This document shows positions 25,164 to 33,912 of a stretch of 41,243 nucleotides of DNA, piece by piece. The position numbers and the translations under genes are program-made. The notes below the pieces were generated by a model, which worked only from the letters and a program-made list of their open reading frames with translations, ran no database searches and had not been told where the DNA came from. Position 1 is the stretch's first letter, and every line of letters begins with the position of its first letter. This stretch comes from Dehalococcoidia bacterium (lineage in GTDB: Bacteria; Chloroflexota; Dehalococcoidia; GIF9; AB-539-J10), in assembly GCA_003552125.1 (NCBI GenBank), contig PUON01000158.1, positions 1 through 41,243 on the forward strand, written 5' to 3'.

Positions 25164-26606
25164 ATGGCGGGAGTCATCAGGTTCGGCACGGACGGCTGGC
25201 GCGCCGTTATCGCCGAGGACTACACGTTCGACAACGTGAGGATCTGCGCACAGGCCACGGCCAATTACCTCCACAAGAGCACGGGAGCCGGCGCTTCTGT
25301 GGTTGTCGGCTACGATACACGATTCGCCTCTGAGGACTTCGCAGCGGCTACCGCCGAGGTGCTCGGCTCAAATGGCGTACACGTATACCTTACCGAGGCA
25401 ACCGCGCCGACGCCTGTCGTGAGTCACGCGGTGGTCAACCTGAAGGCCCACGGAGGAGTGGTTATCACCGCGAGCCACAACCCTGCAAGGTGGAACGGCT
25501 ACAAGTACAAGGGGCCGGACGGATCCAGCGCACCGACGCATGTCATCGCCCAAATTGAGGAGGAGGTTGCCTCACTACTTTCGGCAACCGATGGGACTCC
25601 GGCAGATAAGGTGCGCCGGCGCAACCTGCAGGAACTGCTCGAAGAAGGCATGGTCGAGTGGCACGATGCAACGTCCGCGTATATGTCGGGCATCAGTACA
25701 CTGGTAGATATTGATGGGATCCGCAGAATGCAGGGGACGGTTGTCGTGGATTCGATGTTTGGAGCCGGTTCCGGCTACTTCACGCACCTTCTAAACGGAG
25801 GAAACCTGGCGATAGACGAAATCAACGCGGAGAGGAATCCCGCTTTTCCAGGTATCCGGCCGGAGCCGATTGCACCCAATCTCGAACGTCTGTGCCAGCG
25901 CGTCCCGGAGACTGGCGCGCTCATGGGTATCGCTACGGACGGCGATGCGGACCGGGTCGGTATCGTCGACGAAAACGGCAACTTCCTCAACCAGCATCAG
26001 GTGTTTGCGTTGCTGTGCTACTACCTCATCGGCATCCGTGGAGAGCGCGGCGAGATCATTCGATCCATAACGACAAGCGAGATGATCTCGCTGCTTGGCA
26101 GGCACTATGACGTGCCGGTGCACGTGACGCAGGTAGGCTTCAAGTACATTGCACCGCTGATGCAGCAATACGACGCACTCATAGGTGGAGAGGAGAGCGG
26201 CGGCTACGCGTTCCAGGGTCATGTGCCAGAGCGCGACGGCATACTCGCCGGCCTCTTCTTTCTCGACATGGTACGGCAGACAGGAAAACCTCCTTCGGTA
26301 CTACTCCAGGAGTTGTACGACCTGGTGGGCCCGCACTACTATGACCGAATCGATCAGGAACTGGAACCCACTGATCGCGATCGCGTGGAGGCGACTCTCG
26401 AAGACTTATCGCCTACCGAAGTCGGTAACGTGCCCGTGACTGATACCAACCGAATGGACGGCGTCATGCTCGCATTGCAGGACGGTTCCTGGATCCTCTA
26501 TCGGCTGTCGGGCACCGAGCCGCTCGTGCGCATCTACGCCGAGGGCAACAGTGCCGAGCGGGTCAGGGAACTGCTGGCTCAGGGAAGGTCGCTACTTGGG
26601 CTATAA
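25164..26606 (+). CDS. Phosphoglucomutase/phosphomannomutase family protein
   Basis: 480 aa alpha-D-phosphohexomutase. Domains: N-terminal substrate contact FGTDGWRAVIAE, catalytic phosphoserine loop GVVITASHNPARWNGYK, Mg-binding loop TDGDADRVGIVDENG, sugar loop GGEESGGYAF and phosphate-binding loop RLSGTEPLVRIYAEG. The ATG 25164 is used; the longer track ORF from 24942 runs through metK in another frame and is not real. One base separates it from the metK stop. Specificity (glucose, mannose, glucosamine) cannot be decided from sequence. Confidence 0.92.
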   Translation: MAGVIRFGTDGWRAVIAEDYTFDNVRICAQATANYLHKSTGAGASVVVGYDTRFASEDFAAATAEVLGSNGVHVYLTEATAPTPVVSHAVVNLKAHGGVVITASHNPARWNGYKYKGPDGSSAPTHVIAQIEEEVASLLSATDGTPADKVRRRNLQELLEEGMVEWHDATSAYMSGISTLVDIDGIRRMQGTVVVDSMFGAGSGYFTHLLNGGNLAIDEINAERNPAFPGIRPEPIAPNLERLCQRVPETGALMGIATDGDADRVGIVDENGNFLNQHQVFALLCYYLIGIRGERGEIIRSITTSEMISLLGRHYDVPVHVTQVGFKYIAPLMQQYDALIGGEESGGYAFQGHVPERDGILAGLFFLDMVRQTGKPPSVLLQELYDLVGPHYYDRIDQELEPTDRDRVEATLEDLSPTEVGNVPVTDTNRMDGVMLALQDGSWILYRLSGTEPLVRIYAEGNSAERVRELLAQGRSLLGL

Positions 26607-26619
26607 GATGCAGAAAGGG

Positions 26620-26641
26620 CACCTGGTTACAGACTCAGGTG
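26620..26641. terminator. Weak hairpin after the phosphohexomutase gene
   Basis: CACCTG-N10-CAGGTG. No T-run follows on either strand. It lies between the convergent phosphohexomutase gene and tRNA-Ser and may end transcripts from either side. Confidence 0.3.
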
Positions 26642-26658
26642 GCAGGAGAGTGTTAGAC

Positions 26659-26750
26659 TGGCGGAGGGAGCGGGATTCGAACCCGCGACCCCGATCGCTC
26701 GGGGTAACCGCTTAGCAGGCGGCCGCACTAGACCTCTATGCGATCCCTCC
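26659..26750 (-). tRNA. tRNA-Ser(GCU) with encoded CCA
   Basis: Minus strand starts GGAGGGA and ends TCCCTCC-G-CCA, so the acceptor pairs perfectly and CCA is encoded. The anticodon loop is CTGCTAA (anticodon GCT, reads AGC/AGU), closed by CCGC/GCGG. A long variable arm (CCCCGAGCGATCGGGG) marks a serine tRNA. The T-arm is GCGGGTTCGAATCCCGC. Confidence 0.95.
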
Positions 26751-26781
26751 GCGAAGAACCGCGCCGCGCGCGAACGTTCGT

Positions 26782-26811
26782 ATTATGCCACAGTGCCTAC
26801 CATCCGACCAA
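26782..26811 (-). promoter_or_regulatory. Promoter of tRNA-Ser
   Basis: On the minus strand TTGGTC, 18-bp spacer, CATAAT preceded by TGG (extended -10). The -10 lies about 31 bp before the mature 5' end. Confidence 0.45.
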
Positions 26812-26849
26812 GTGATACGAACGGATCCACTGACACCGCTGCTCCGCTC

Positions 26850-27320
26850 CTAATCAGGATCGTGTCCGTTTTCCCAGCGCTGCAACTCAATGATGTTGTC
26901 CTCGGGATCCCGAGCATAGGCAAACGTGATCCGACCACTGCCTTTGATGTCACGGCACACAATCTCTCCGATTGAAGATCCGCCACAGGCGTGCACCTGA
27001 TCCAAAGTACCCGCGACGTCATCAACACCGAAGGCGATATGGGCGAACCCCTTACGGTTGGCAGCAGGTGGCAGACAGTCCCGAACCACTGAAGGGTACT
27101 GAAACACCTCAAGGGTGGGGCCTCCTTCACCACTACCCGGCAATCGCAGGTGAATCCCTTCCACCTCGGCGTCCGGCACGCCCGTTGCCCGGGACAACCA
27201 GTCTCCCCTCAGATGGCGCTCCGGCGGCACCGGATGACAACCGAACACCTGCTGGTAGAAAGCGGCCAGTCGTCTCCAATCGATAGCAACCAGATTCACG
27301 TGTGCAAAACAAGTGTTCAC
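26850..27320 (-). CDS. VOC-family (glyoxalase-like) protein
   Basis: 156 aa. One vicinal-oxygen-chelate domain: CFAHVNLVAIDWRRLAAFYQ at the N-terminus, IHLRLPGSGEGGPTLEVFQY mid-protein, and GFAHIAFGVDDVAGTLDQV then ARDPEDNIIELQRWE at the end. The His and Glu positions expected for metal binding are present. Start: GTG 27320 has GGAGG eight bases upstream; ATG 27326 is too close to it, and the track start at 27389 is too far. No specific substrate can be named; it is not obviously glyoxalase I or a fosfomycin enzyme. Confidence 0.82.
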   Translation of the reverse strand: MNTCFAHVNLVAIDWRRLAAFYQQVFGCHPVPPERHLRGDWLSRATGVPDAEVEGIHLRLPGSGEGGPTLEVFQYPSVVRDCLPPAANRKGFAHIAFGVDDVAGTLDQVHACGGSSIGEIVCRDIKGSGRITFAYARDPEDNIIELQRWENGHDPD

Positions 27321-27389
27321 CGACATCACCTCCATCGTCCGGCACAGTCGATTATTCCTGCCAACAGCGCCGGTCCGGTAGCCCGCCAT

Positions 27390-27418
27390 TTGCAGTCGCG
27401 GTTCTCAGTCGCTACGCT
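27390..27418 (+). promoter_or_regulatory. Candidate promoter of gapN
   Basis: TTGCAG, exactly 17 bp, TACGCT. The expected start site leaves a leader of about 27 nt containing AAGGAGGTG before the gapN ATG. Confidence 0.4.
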
Positions 27419-27452
27419 AGCCAACAGTGCGCATAGTAAGGAGGTGCGGGTA

Positions 27453-29078
27453 ATGGATACGCATTCCGGACTCACCGCAATGCTCTACACCGAAAACGGC
27501 GTGCCCGAATCATACCGTCTAGGACAGCCAGTGGTACAGAGAGAATACCTTGTCGACGGAGAGCTGAGAGAGTGGCATGGTGCACTCCAGGAAGTCTTCT
27601 CCCCGGTATACCTCCAGTCAGAAACAGGAGAGGCAGCAAGACTGCTCGGCAGCTACCCACTACTGACAGAGAATGAGGCAGCCAAGGCACTCAACGCTGC
27701 AGTACGTGCATACGGCAACGGGACTGGAGCATGGCCTGCAATGTCGGTCGAGGACAGAATTCGCTGCGTCGAACGGTTCACCCAGTTGATGCTCGCAGAG
27801 AAGGCTGCAGTAGTCAATATGCTCATGTGGGAGATCGGGAAATCGTATCGCGATGCTGAGTTGGAGTTCGATCGAACCGTTGAGTACATCCGAGACACAA
27901 TCGACGCGCTGAAAGAACTGGACCGTGGGTCAGCGCGTTTCACTATCGAAAAGGGAATCATCGGGCAGATAAGGCGCGCCCCGCTCGGAGTCGTGCTCTG
28001 CATGGGGCCGTACAACTACCCCCTCAACGAGACGTTCACCACGCTGATTCCGGCTCTGATCATGGGCAATACTGTGATCTTCAAACCTCCCAGGCTCGGC
28101 GTCCTGCTACACCGTCCACTCCTGAAGGCTTTCCGGGATGCGTTTCCCCACGGCGTGGTGAACACCGTCTACGGAGACGGACAGACTGTCATTGGCCCAC
28201 TCATAAGCTCTGGGGAAGTCAACGTGCTCGCCTTCATTGGCAGCAGCAGGGTGTCAAACATCATCAGGCGGCAGCATCCAAGGCTGAACAGACTGCGTTG
28301 CGTACTGGGACTGGAGGCGAAGAACCCGGGAATCATCACCGAGAGTGCCAACCTCGACGTCGCGGTCCGGGAATGTGTCCTCGGAAGCCTGTCATTTAAC
28401 GGACAAAGATGCACCGCACTCAAGATACTGTTTGTCCACAGGAGCCTGTACGAGCGATTTCTCGAGCGGTTCTGCAACGAGGTGACGCAACTTCGCTCCG
28501 GCATGCCTTGGGAGGAGGACGTGTTTCTAACTCCTCTTCCCGAGCCGGAAAAAACAGACTACCTGTCGGAACTCATAAGAGACGCCGAGAGCCACGGCGC
28601 ACGCGTCATGAACGAAGCGGGTGGGGCCACGTGCCACACTTTCTTCCATCCTGCAGTCCTCGCACCGGTGACACCGGAAATGCGTATCTACGAGGAGGAG
28701 CAGTTCGGCCCGGTGGTTCCGATCGTCCCGTACGATAATATCGCCACTCCGCTGCAGTACGTGGTCAACTCACACTACGGCCAGCAGGTTAGCGTGTTCG
28801 CACAGGACGCGGATGATGTCGCCAGGCTCGTTGATGCCCTTGTGAATCAGGTTTGCCGTGTCAACGTGAACAGCCAGTGTCAACGGGGACCTGATACATT
28901 TCCGTTCACAGGGAGGAAGGACTCGGCTGAGGGCACGCTCTCGGTTTCAGATGCGCTTCGAGTCTTCTCCATACGAACCGTCGTGGCGACGAAGGGCACC
29001 GATGCGAATAAGGAGATTCTGAGGGAGATCGTCAGAGAGAGAAAATCGGCGTTTCTCTCGACTGATTTCATTCTCTAG
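27453..29078 (+). CDS. gapN: NADP-dependent non-phosphorylating glyceraldehyde-3-phosphate dehydrogenase
   Basis: 541 aa aldehyde-dehydrogenase superfamily enzyme of the GapN type, oxidising glyceraldehyde-3-phosphate straight to 3-phosphoglycerate with NADPH formation. Evidence: CMGPYNYPLNETFTTLIPAL, NTVIFKPPR, catalytic Glu in LGLEAKNPGI, catalytic Cys in FNGQRCTALK and the GapN-specific NSQCQRGPDTFPFTGRKDS. ATG 27453 follows AAGGAGGTG; the longer track ORF crosses the VOC gene antisense. It is about 50 aa longer than many GapN proteins because of the N-terminal segment. It may complete the KDPG branch seen at 12-14 kb. Confidence 0.9.
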   Translation: MDTHSGLTAMLYTENGVPESYRLGQPVVQREYLVDGELREWHGALQEVFSPVYLQSETGEAARLLGSYPLLTENEAAKALNAAVRAYGNGTGAWPAMSVEDRIRCVERFTQLMLAEKAAVVNMLMWEIGKSYRDAELEFDRTVEYIRDTIDALKELDRGSARFTIEKGIIGQIRRAPLGVVLCMGPYNYPLNETFTTLIPALIMGNTVIFKPPRLGVLLHRPLLKAFRDAFPHGVVNTVYGDGQTVIGPLISSGEVNVLAFIGSSRVSNIIRRQHPRLNRLRCVLGLEAKNPGIITESANLDVAVRECVLGSLSFNGQRCTALKILFVHRSLYERFLERFCNEVTQLRSGMPWEEDVFLTPLPEPEKTDYLSELIRDAESHGARVMNEAGGATCHTFFHPAVLAPVTPEMRIYEEEQFGPVVPIVPYDNIATPLQYVVNSHYGQQVSVFAQDADDVARLVDALVNQVCRVNVNSQCQRGPDTFPFTGRKDSAEGTLSVSDALRVFSIRTVVATKGTDANKEILREIVRERKSAFLSTDFIL

Positions 29079-29082
29079 CCAA

Positions 29083-29134
29083 TGACCACAGGCCACCCAG
29101 GCGCGATCACCCACAGGTGGCCCGGAAATGGTCA
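29083..29134. terminator. Convergent hairpin between gapN and the small membrane protein gene
   Basis: Nested inverted repeat: TGACCA/TGGTCA outside and GGCCACC/GGTGGCC inside, spacing 18. There is no T-run, so it is a weak bidirectional terminator at best. It touches the stop of the minus-strand gene. Confidence 0.35.
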
Positions 29135-29332
29135 GTCACGATAACGATCGTACCGGTCGATGTGGTCGGACACAACTTCGGGCTCATCAGGAGAAGAAGG
29201 CTCGCTGAATTCGGCATTCGATCGCTTCCGACCAGCTCGCACCCGCAGCACCACTAAGCCAACACCCGCCACCAGTGAGGGCAGGAGTACATCTCCCACA
29301 CCACCACATGTTCCGCCACAGGCTATACACAT
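29132..29332 (-). CDS. Small Cys-rich single-pass membrane protein, unknown
   Basis: 66 aa. The N-terminus holds three Cys (CIACGGTCGG), then one hydrophobic segment (VLLPSLVAGVGLVVLRV), an RAGRKRS stop-transfer patch and an acidic tail ending in DHIDRYDRYRD. An AGAGGAG site precedes the ATG. I recognise no family. The clear topology and ribosome site argue it is real, but length alone does not. Confidence 0.6.
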   Translation of the reverse strand: MCIACGGTCGGVGDVLLPSLVAGVGLVVLRVRAGRKRSNAEFSEPSSPDEPEVVSDHIDRYDRYRD

Positions 29333-29500
29333 GTATGGCTCCTCTCGCGGGGTCGCCAGACCCCAAATGTACCTGTTTGTACCTCGCTATCGCGCCTCAG
29401 GTCAAATCATGTACGGAATGCGGTGCTGACACGAGCCGCCTCAGCGAAGGAACCTGCCGAGAGAGAAATGACCGATCATGCAGAAGCAGAAGAAAGAATG

Positions 29501-29573
29501 TGGAGCTGAGGGGACTCGAACCCCTGACTTCCTCCGTGCAAGGGAGGCGCTCTCCCAGCTGAGCTACAGCCCC
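29501..29573 (-). tRNA. tRNA-Ala(UGC)
   Basis: Minus strand GGGGCTGTAGCTCAGCTGGGAGAGC... with anticodon loop CTTGCAC (anticodon TGC) closed by CTCC/GGAG; T-arm AGGGGTTCGAGTCCCCT; acceptor GGGGCTG pairs CAGCTCC with discriminator A. The bases after it are CA, not CCA, so the 3' CCA must be added by enzyme. Confidence 0.95.
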
Positions 29574-29588
29574 GAGGATTGGCGTCGT

Positions 29589-29615
29589 ATTATATCATGC
29601 TATCATTCTGTGCAA
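29589..29615 (-). promoter_or_regulatory. Promoter of tRNA-Ala
   Basis: Minus strand TTGCAC, 15 bp, TGATATAAT (extended perfect -10). The start site would be about 9 nt upstream of the mature tRNA 5' end. Confidence 0.6.
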
Positions 29616-29649
29616 CGGGCCATACTTGGCTGGAAGGGCAGCTGATTCT

Positions 29650-30318
29650 ATGGGAGACGTAGGACTACCACTTGCATTCGGACTTGGAATACTGTCATTC
29701 GCTTCACCCTGCGTGGTGCCGCTCGTGCCGGTGTACCTCGCTAATATCGCCGGCCTGGCTATCCTGAGCGATGCGCCGCCCGACAGGCGACGGATTCTAA
29801 TCAGCACGATCCTGTTCGTAGCGGGATTCGGCGTCGTCTTCCTTCTCATGGGCACCGCGCTCCAAGTGGTTTTCGGAAGCGTACCGATGCCTGTCAAACA
29901 GAGGATTGCAGGCGGACTCCTGATGGCCTTCGGCATACTGCTGTACGCGTCTACCAGGATTCCACAGCTCAATTTCTCCGGCCGCCTCGGGATGGACAAG
30001 GCTAAGGGCACCGGCTACGTGCGCTCCGCCATGCTTGGCTCCGTTTTTGCAATCGGATGGACACCCTGTATCGGCCCCATCATCGGTGGAGTACTCGCCA
30101 TGGCCGCATATGGCGGCGATGTTCTTGCTGCTGTACCTCCGCTGACCGCATACAGCCTTGGCCTCGGCGTCCCGTTCGTCATTATGGGGCTGTTGCTGGG
30201 TACGCCCACCGGTACACGGGCCCTGCAGGCCCTGACAAAACGATCTCATCTCGCAACCATACTGGGGTCCGCAACGTTGATTATTGTGGGAGCGCTTATA
30301 TTCACCGGCACGGTGTGA
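29650..30318 (+). CDS. ccdA: Cytochrome c biogenesis / thiol-disulfide transporter CcdA
   Basis: 222 aa with six hydrophobic segments. The two conserved membrane cysteines are in SPCVVPLVPVYL at about residue 20 and in GWTPCIGPIIGGV at about residue 138. CcdA carries electrons from cytosolic thioredoxin across the membrane. ATG 29650 gives a normal N-terminus; the track's TTG at 29626 is less likely. The next gene is a lipid-anchored thioredoxin-like protein, its obvious acceptor. Confidence 0.9.
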   Translation: MGDVGLPLAFGLGILSFASPCVVPLVPVYLANIAGLAILSDAPPDRRRILISTILFVAGFGVVFLLMGTALQVVFGSVPMPVKQRIAGGLLMAFGILLYASTRIPQLNFSGRLGMDKAKGTGYVRSAMLGSVFAIGWTPCIGPIIGGVLAMAAYGGDVLAAVPPLTAYSLGLGVPFVIMGLLLGTPTGTRALQALTKRSHLATILGSATLIIVGALIFTGTV

Positions 30319-30348
30319 GCGCTTCCAGTCACTTGAAAGGGGTTTGCA

Positions 30349-30921
30349 ATGCACAACGGATCTCGCCATAAAACGCCATTGGCGCTGCTGGTGGCCGCAC
30401 TGCTTATCATCACAACGTCACTTGGTCTGGCAGGATGTTCAAGTGGCAATGGTGTCACGAAGATCACCTCTCCAGCCGATATCGGGCTTTCAGAAGTCGA
30501 GATTGCTGCACCGGACTTCACCCTGCCGATCCTTGGCGGAGGCGATTTAAGGCTGTCTGATCTGCAGGGACAGGTAGTTCTGCTGAACTTCTGGTATCTG
30601 GATTGCCCCCCGTGCAAAGAGGAGATGCCCTACCTGGATGCCGTCGGCAAGGCCTACGAGGGAAGAGCCCATGTGGTCGTGCTGAATATCGGCGATTCTG
30701 AGTCAAGCGTCGAGCGATACTTCGGAGATGCCGAACTGAATATGCGCGTTCCCTTTGATTTCGACGGTCGGATCGCCGCCGAATACAGCATAGGGTTCAC
30801 TCCCACCACCTTCTTCATCGATTCGGATGGGATAATTCGCTTCGCGAAGATAGGCGGCTTCCACAATTACGACGAAGTCGCGGCGGCCATGGAGTTCATT
30901 CTCGCCAAGGACGCGGAATGA
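30349..30921 (+). CDS. TlpA/ResA-like thioredoxin-fold lipoprotein
   Basis: 190 aa. A signal peptide with lipobox LGLAGC (Cys at about residue 29) makes it an Lgt substrate. The mature part has APDFTLPILGGGDLRLSDL, active-site LDCPPCKEEMPYL (CxxC as CPPC) and the cis-Pro loop GFTPTTFFID. It is expected to reduce disulfides outside the membrane, taking electrons from CcdA, with which it forms a two-gene operon (30-bp gap). Confidence 0.9.
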   Translation: MHNGSRHKTPLALLVAALLIITTSLGLAGCSSGNGVTKITSPADIGLSEVEIAAPDFTLPILGGGDLRLSDLQGQVVLLNFWYLDCPPCKEEMPYLDAVGKAYEGRAHVVVLNIGDSESSVERYFGDAELNMRVPFDFDGRIAAEYSIGFTPTTFFIDSDGIIRFAKIGGFHNYDEVAAAMEFILAKDAE

Positions 30922-31102
30922 ATGGGGGTACACAGTGTTATTGACAGCGCCGCACGCCTTTGTGCAGACCGCATCCTGAAGACCCGCTGCGGCGCAACGC
31001 CCGGCACCTGCCTCGGTCTAATCACGCTTCGCGTAGCGCTCGTACACGAGTAGCACACAAACAGGATATCTGACACCCAAAATCTCGTTCGAAAGGCACA
31101 CG

Positions 31103-32173
31103 ATGGCTGTCCAAGACGGGCCGCAACACCACAGAGCGGAGGAAGAACCTTTGGCCTCCAACTACCAGGCACCTATGGACCCCGAGCCCATGCGTCACGC
31201 CCTTGAGCGCCTCGGACTGCTACAAGAAGGAGAAACGGCAAACCTGACCCCGCTCACCGGAGGCGTGGCCTCAGACATCTGGAAGGTAGATCTGCCGGAC
31301 CAGACCGTGTGCATTAAGCGTGCGCTGCACAGACTGAAGGTTAAGGCCGACTGGTTCGTACCGATTGAGCGCAATCTTTATGAGTGGCAGTACTACCAGA
31401 TAGCCGATACCGCCGCCCCGGGCGCTGCGCCACGCCTGCTGGCGCAGGACACCGAAACGTTTCTCTTCGTCATGGAGTACCTTGAACCACGGGATTACCC
31501 GCTTTGGAAACACCAGTTGCGCGATGGAGTGACCCATTCCGACTTTGCGGCACAAGTAGGTCATCGACTGGCTACGATTCACTCCTACACTGCGGCGCAT
31601 CGTGAAATCGCCGACCGTTTTCCCACTGATGCAATCTTCTACGCCTCACGCATGGAGTCCTACCTCGAGGCCAGCGCCCGCGCGCATCCCGATCTCGAAC
31701 ATGTTCTGCACACGCTCATCCGCACCACGATGCACACCAAGTATGCGCTGGTCCACGGCGACGTCAGCCCGAAGAACATCCTGAATGGACCGCGGGGGCC
31801 TGTGCTGCTTGACCCTGAGTGCGCCTTCTATGGCGACCCTGCCTTCGACCTTGCCTTCTGTCTGAACCATCTGCTGCTGAAGTGTCTCTGGACTCCGTCA
31901 GCCACGCCAGGCTTCATTGCCTGCTATAAGACGCTTGCCGAGACTTACCTTTCGGGAGTCGATTGGGAACCTGCGGCTGAGATGGAGGCGCGAACGGCGC
32001 GGCTCCTGCCAGGTTTGTGTCTGGCCCGAGTCGACGGCAAGTCTCCGGTCGAGTACATAACCACCGAAGACGACAGGGAACTCGTCAGAACTGCATCACG
32101 CCTTCTGCTGCAACAACCTGTCACAACCCTTGACGGAGTATCCGCAGCCTGGCGCCAGATCCTTGGACGCTGA
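31103..32173 (+). CDS. APH-family phosphotransferase, substrate unknown
   Basis: 356 aa. Kinase-like fold with LTGGVASDIWKVDL (Gly-rich loop), VCIKRAL (ATP-binding Lys), the catalytic loop LVHGDVSPKNIL and the metal-binding DPECAFYGDPAFDLAF. The family includes aminoglycoside, choline, homoserine and methylthioribose kinases. A methylthioribose kinase role would be redundant with MtnP and is only a guess. ATG 31103 has GAAAGG upstream. No operon partner is close; the gap to the lipoprotein gene is 181 bp. Confidence 0.75.
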   Translation: MAVQDGPQHHRAEEEPLASNYQAPMDPEPMRHALERLGLLQEGETANLTPLTGGVASDIWKVDLPDQTVCIKRALHRLKVKADWFVPIERNLYEWQYYQIADTAAPGAAPRLLAQDTETFLFVMEYLEPRDYPLWKHQLRDGVTHSDFAAQVGHRLATIHSYTAAHREIADRFPTDAIFYASRMESYLEASARAHPDLEHVLHTLIRTTMHTKYALVHGDVSPKNILNGPRGPVLLDPECAFYGDPAFDLAFCLNHLLLKCLWTPSATPGFIACYKTLAETYLSGVDWEPAAEMEARTARLLPGLCLARVDGKSPVEYITTEDDRELVRTASRLLLQQPVTTLDGVSAAWRQILGR

Positions 32174-32210
32174 CGAGCCATTGGTGTAAGGGTACTGAGA
32201 AAGAAAAGGG

Positions 32211-32242
32211 GCGGACATCAGGCTGCGCCTGGGGATGTCCGC
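32211..32242 (-). terminator. Rho-independent terminator of acpP-fabF
   Basis: GCGGACATC pairs with GATGTCCGC, extended inside by AGG/CCT. Read on the minus strand, the hairpin is followed by CCCCTTTTCTTTCTC. It lies 25 bp after the fabF stop, between the convergent fabF and phosphotransferase genes. Confidence 0.75.
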
Positions 32243-32266
32243 GTCCCTCTCCAAGACTCTGAACCG

Positions 32267-33511
32267 CTACTGGCCTTTGTACTTTCCCATTACTACGACC
32301 GCGTTCGAGCCGCCGAAGCCAAATGAGTTGGACGTGGCGATGTCGATATTCATCGGTCGCGCGACTTTCGGCACGTAATAGAGGTCACACTCTGGATCGG
32401 GCTCATCGAGGTTGACGGTCGGAGGAGCGATCGAGTGCTGGATGGACAGCAATGTGAAGATTGACTCAACAGTGCCCGCTCCGGCGAGAAGATGTCCCAT
32501 CATCGACTTGTTGGAACTGATCGCCAGCTTGTACGCGTGATCACCGAACGCCAGCTTGATTGCGGTCGTCTCCGAGACGTCATTGCTCGGCGTCGAGGTA
32601 CCGTGCGCGTTTACGTAGTCGACCTGTTCCGGCTCAACGCCACCATCAGCCAGGGCAAGACTGACGCAACGCGCCTGGTTCCTGGAATCCGCCTCGGTGA
32701 TGTGGAAACCATCGACGTTGGTCGCATAACCGAGAATCTCTCCATAGATATGCGCGCCCCGTTTCAGCGCGTGCTCGAGTTCTTCAAGAATCAGTGTCCC
32801 TGCTCCCTCACCCAGCACGAAGCCATCTCTATTCTTGTCGAACGGACGGGACGCCTTTGTCGGCTCGTCGTTTCGTGCCGACAGCGCTCCCATGCGGCCC
32901 AGACCAGCAATGCCCAGGGGCAGGATGTAAGCTTCAGACCCACCCGCAATCATCACGTCCGCCTCGCCATGTTGAACGTGCCGAAACGAGTCACCGATCG
33001 CATTAGACCCGGTCGCACATGCGGTAATAACGCATTGTGCCGGTCCCTGTATCCCGTACGCGATGGCGATCTCAGCCAGCGCCATGTTCGGAATGAACCC
33101 AGTGACGAAGAAAGGCGATATCTTATCGGCGCCCCCCGCTTGAAACGCCGCCAGATTCCTTTCGTACGTCGTCATCCCGCCGATGCAGGTGCCGTAGATC
33201 ACGCCTACCCTGTCACAATTGTGCTCATTGACCACAAGGCCGGAATCTTCCATCGCCATGGACGTGGCTGCCAGGGCGTAGTGGATGAAGGGATCCGTCC
33301 TCCGGACACGTTTCTTCTCCATGAAATCTTCGGGAGCGAAGTCTTTCACTTCGGCAGCAATACGCGTGCGAAATCCGGACGCGTCGAACTTGGTGATGGG
33401 ACCAACGCCAGTTTCACCTTTGACAAGTCGCTCCCAGGAGGGTTTCACTCCGGTCGCGAGGGGCGTCACAGCACCGACGCCGGTCACGACGACACGGCGA
33501 CGCGCTGTCAT
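32267..33511 (-). CDS. fabF: 3-oxoacyl-[acyl-carrier-protein] synthase II
   Basis: 414 aa elongating condensing enzyme of fatty-acid synthesis. N-terminus [15 protein letters not shown] is typical. Active-site Cys is in [14 protein letters not shown]; the two His are in [11 protein letters not shown] and [13 protein letters not shown]; Phe gate region [14 protein letters not shown]. Its ATG overlaps the acpP stop (ATGA), so acyl carrier protein and synthase are translated together. No fabD, fabG or fabH lies nearby. Confidence 0.95.
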   Translation of the reverse strand: MTARRRVVVTGVGAVTPLATGVKPSWERLVKGETGVGPITKFDASGFRTRIAAEVKDFAPEDFMEKKRVRRTDPFIHYALAATSMAMEDSGLVVNEHNCDRVGVIYGTCIGGMTTYERNLAAFQAGGADKISPFFVTGFIPNMALAEIAIAYGIQGPAQCVITACATGSNAIGDSFRHVQHGEADVMIAGGSEAYILPLGIAGLGRMGALSARNDEPTKASRPFDKNRDGFVLGEGAGTLILEELEHALKRGAHIYGEILGYATNVDGFHITEADSRNQARCVSLALADGGVEPEQVDYVNAHGTSTPSNDVSETTAIKLAFGDHAYKLAISSNKSMMGHLLAGAGTVESIFTLLSIQHSIAPPTVNLDEPDPECDLYYVPKVARPMNIDIATSNSFGFGGSNAVVVMGKYKGQ

Positions 33512-33750
33512 CCCAGCTTCCCTGCCACGTAGTCAATCGCATTCTGAACGGTCTGCAACTTGCCTGCATCCTCGTCGGGAATCTCGACCTTAAAGGCCTC
33601 CTCCACTGCGGTCAGAAGCTCGATTATGTCCAGGCTGTCCGCTCCGAAATCATCCATGAACGACGATTCAGGTTTGATCTCAGCCTCATCGACCTCGAGC
33701 AACTCGATGATCAGTTCCTTAACCTTGGAGAAGATCTCGTCTTTGTCCAT
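33508..33750 (-). CDS. acpP: Acyl carrier protein
   Basis: 80 aa acidic helical protein. The phosphopantetheine Ser is in [19 protein letters not shown] at about residue 38. The rest ([20 protein letters not shown]) is standard. ATG 33750 follows AGAGAGGAAGGAAG; the longer track ORF to 33942 is an upstream extension with no coding character. It overlaps fabF by 4 bp. Confidence 0.95.
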   Translation of the reverse strand: MDKDEIFSKVKELIIELLEVDEAEIKPESSFMDDFGADSLDIIELLTAVEEAFKVEIPDEDAGKLQTVQNAIDYVAGKLG

Positions 33751-33912
33751 TCTTCCTTCCTCTCTTAACGAATATATTGGAGAACCCTTCCAGGTGGGTA
33801 GTGCATATGAAGAGCTATGTTCCAGTTCCGAATGATACACAGTCGCGATGTGCCACCGCAACGTTAATGGGCGAACGACTGGCTGATAGTGCGGATAGAC
33901 GGATGCACAGAG

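Noticed and set aside
27150-27452. N-terminal extension of the gapN ORF
   Set aside because: Antisense to the VOC gene; ATG 27453 has AAGGAGGTG.
31103-32173. Calling the phosphotransferase a methylthioribose kinase or antibiotic-resistance enzyme
   Set aside because: Only the general APH catalytic loops are visible. MtnP already yields methylthioribose-1-phosphate, and nothing points to an antibiotic substrate.
32492-33532. 346-codon plus-strand ORF
   Set aside because: Antisense to fabF, whose catalytic motifs are all intact.
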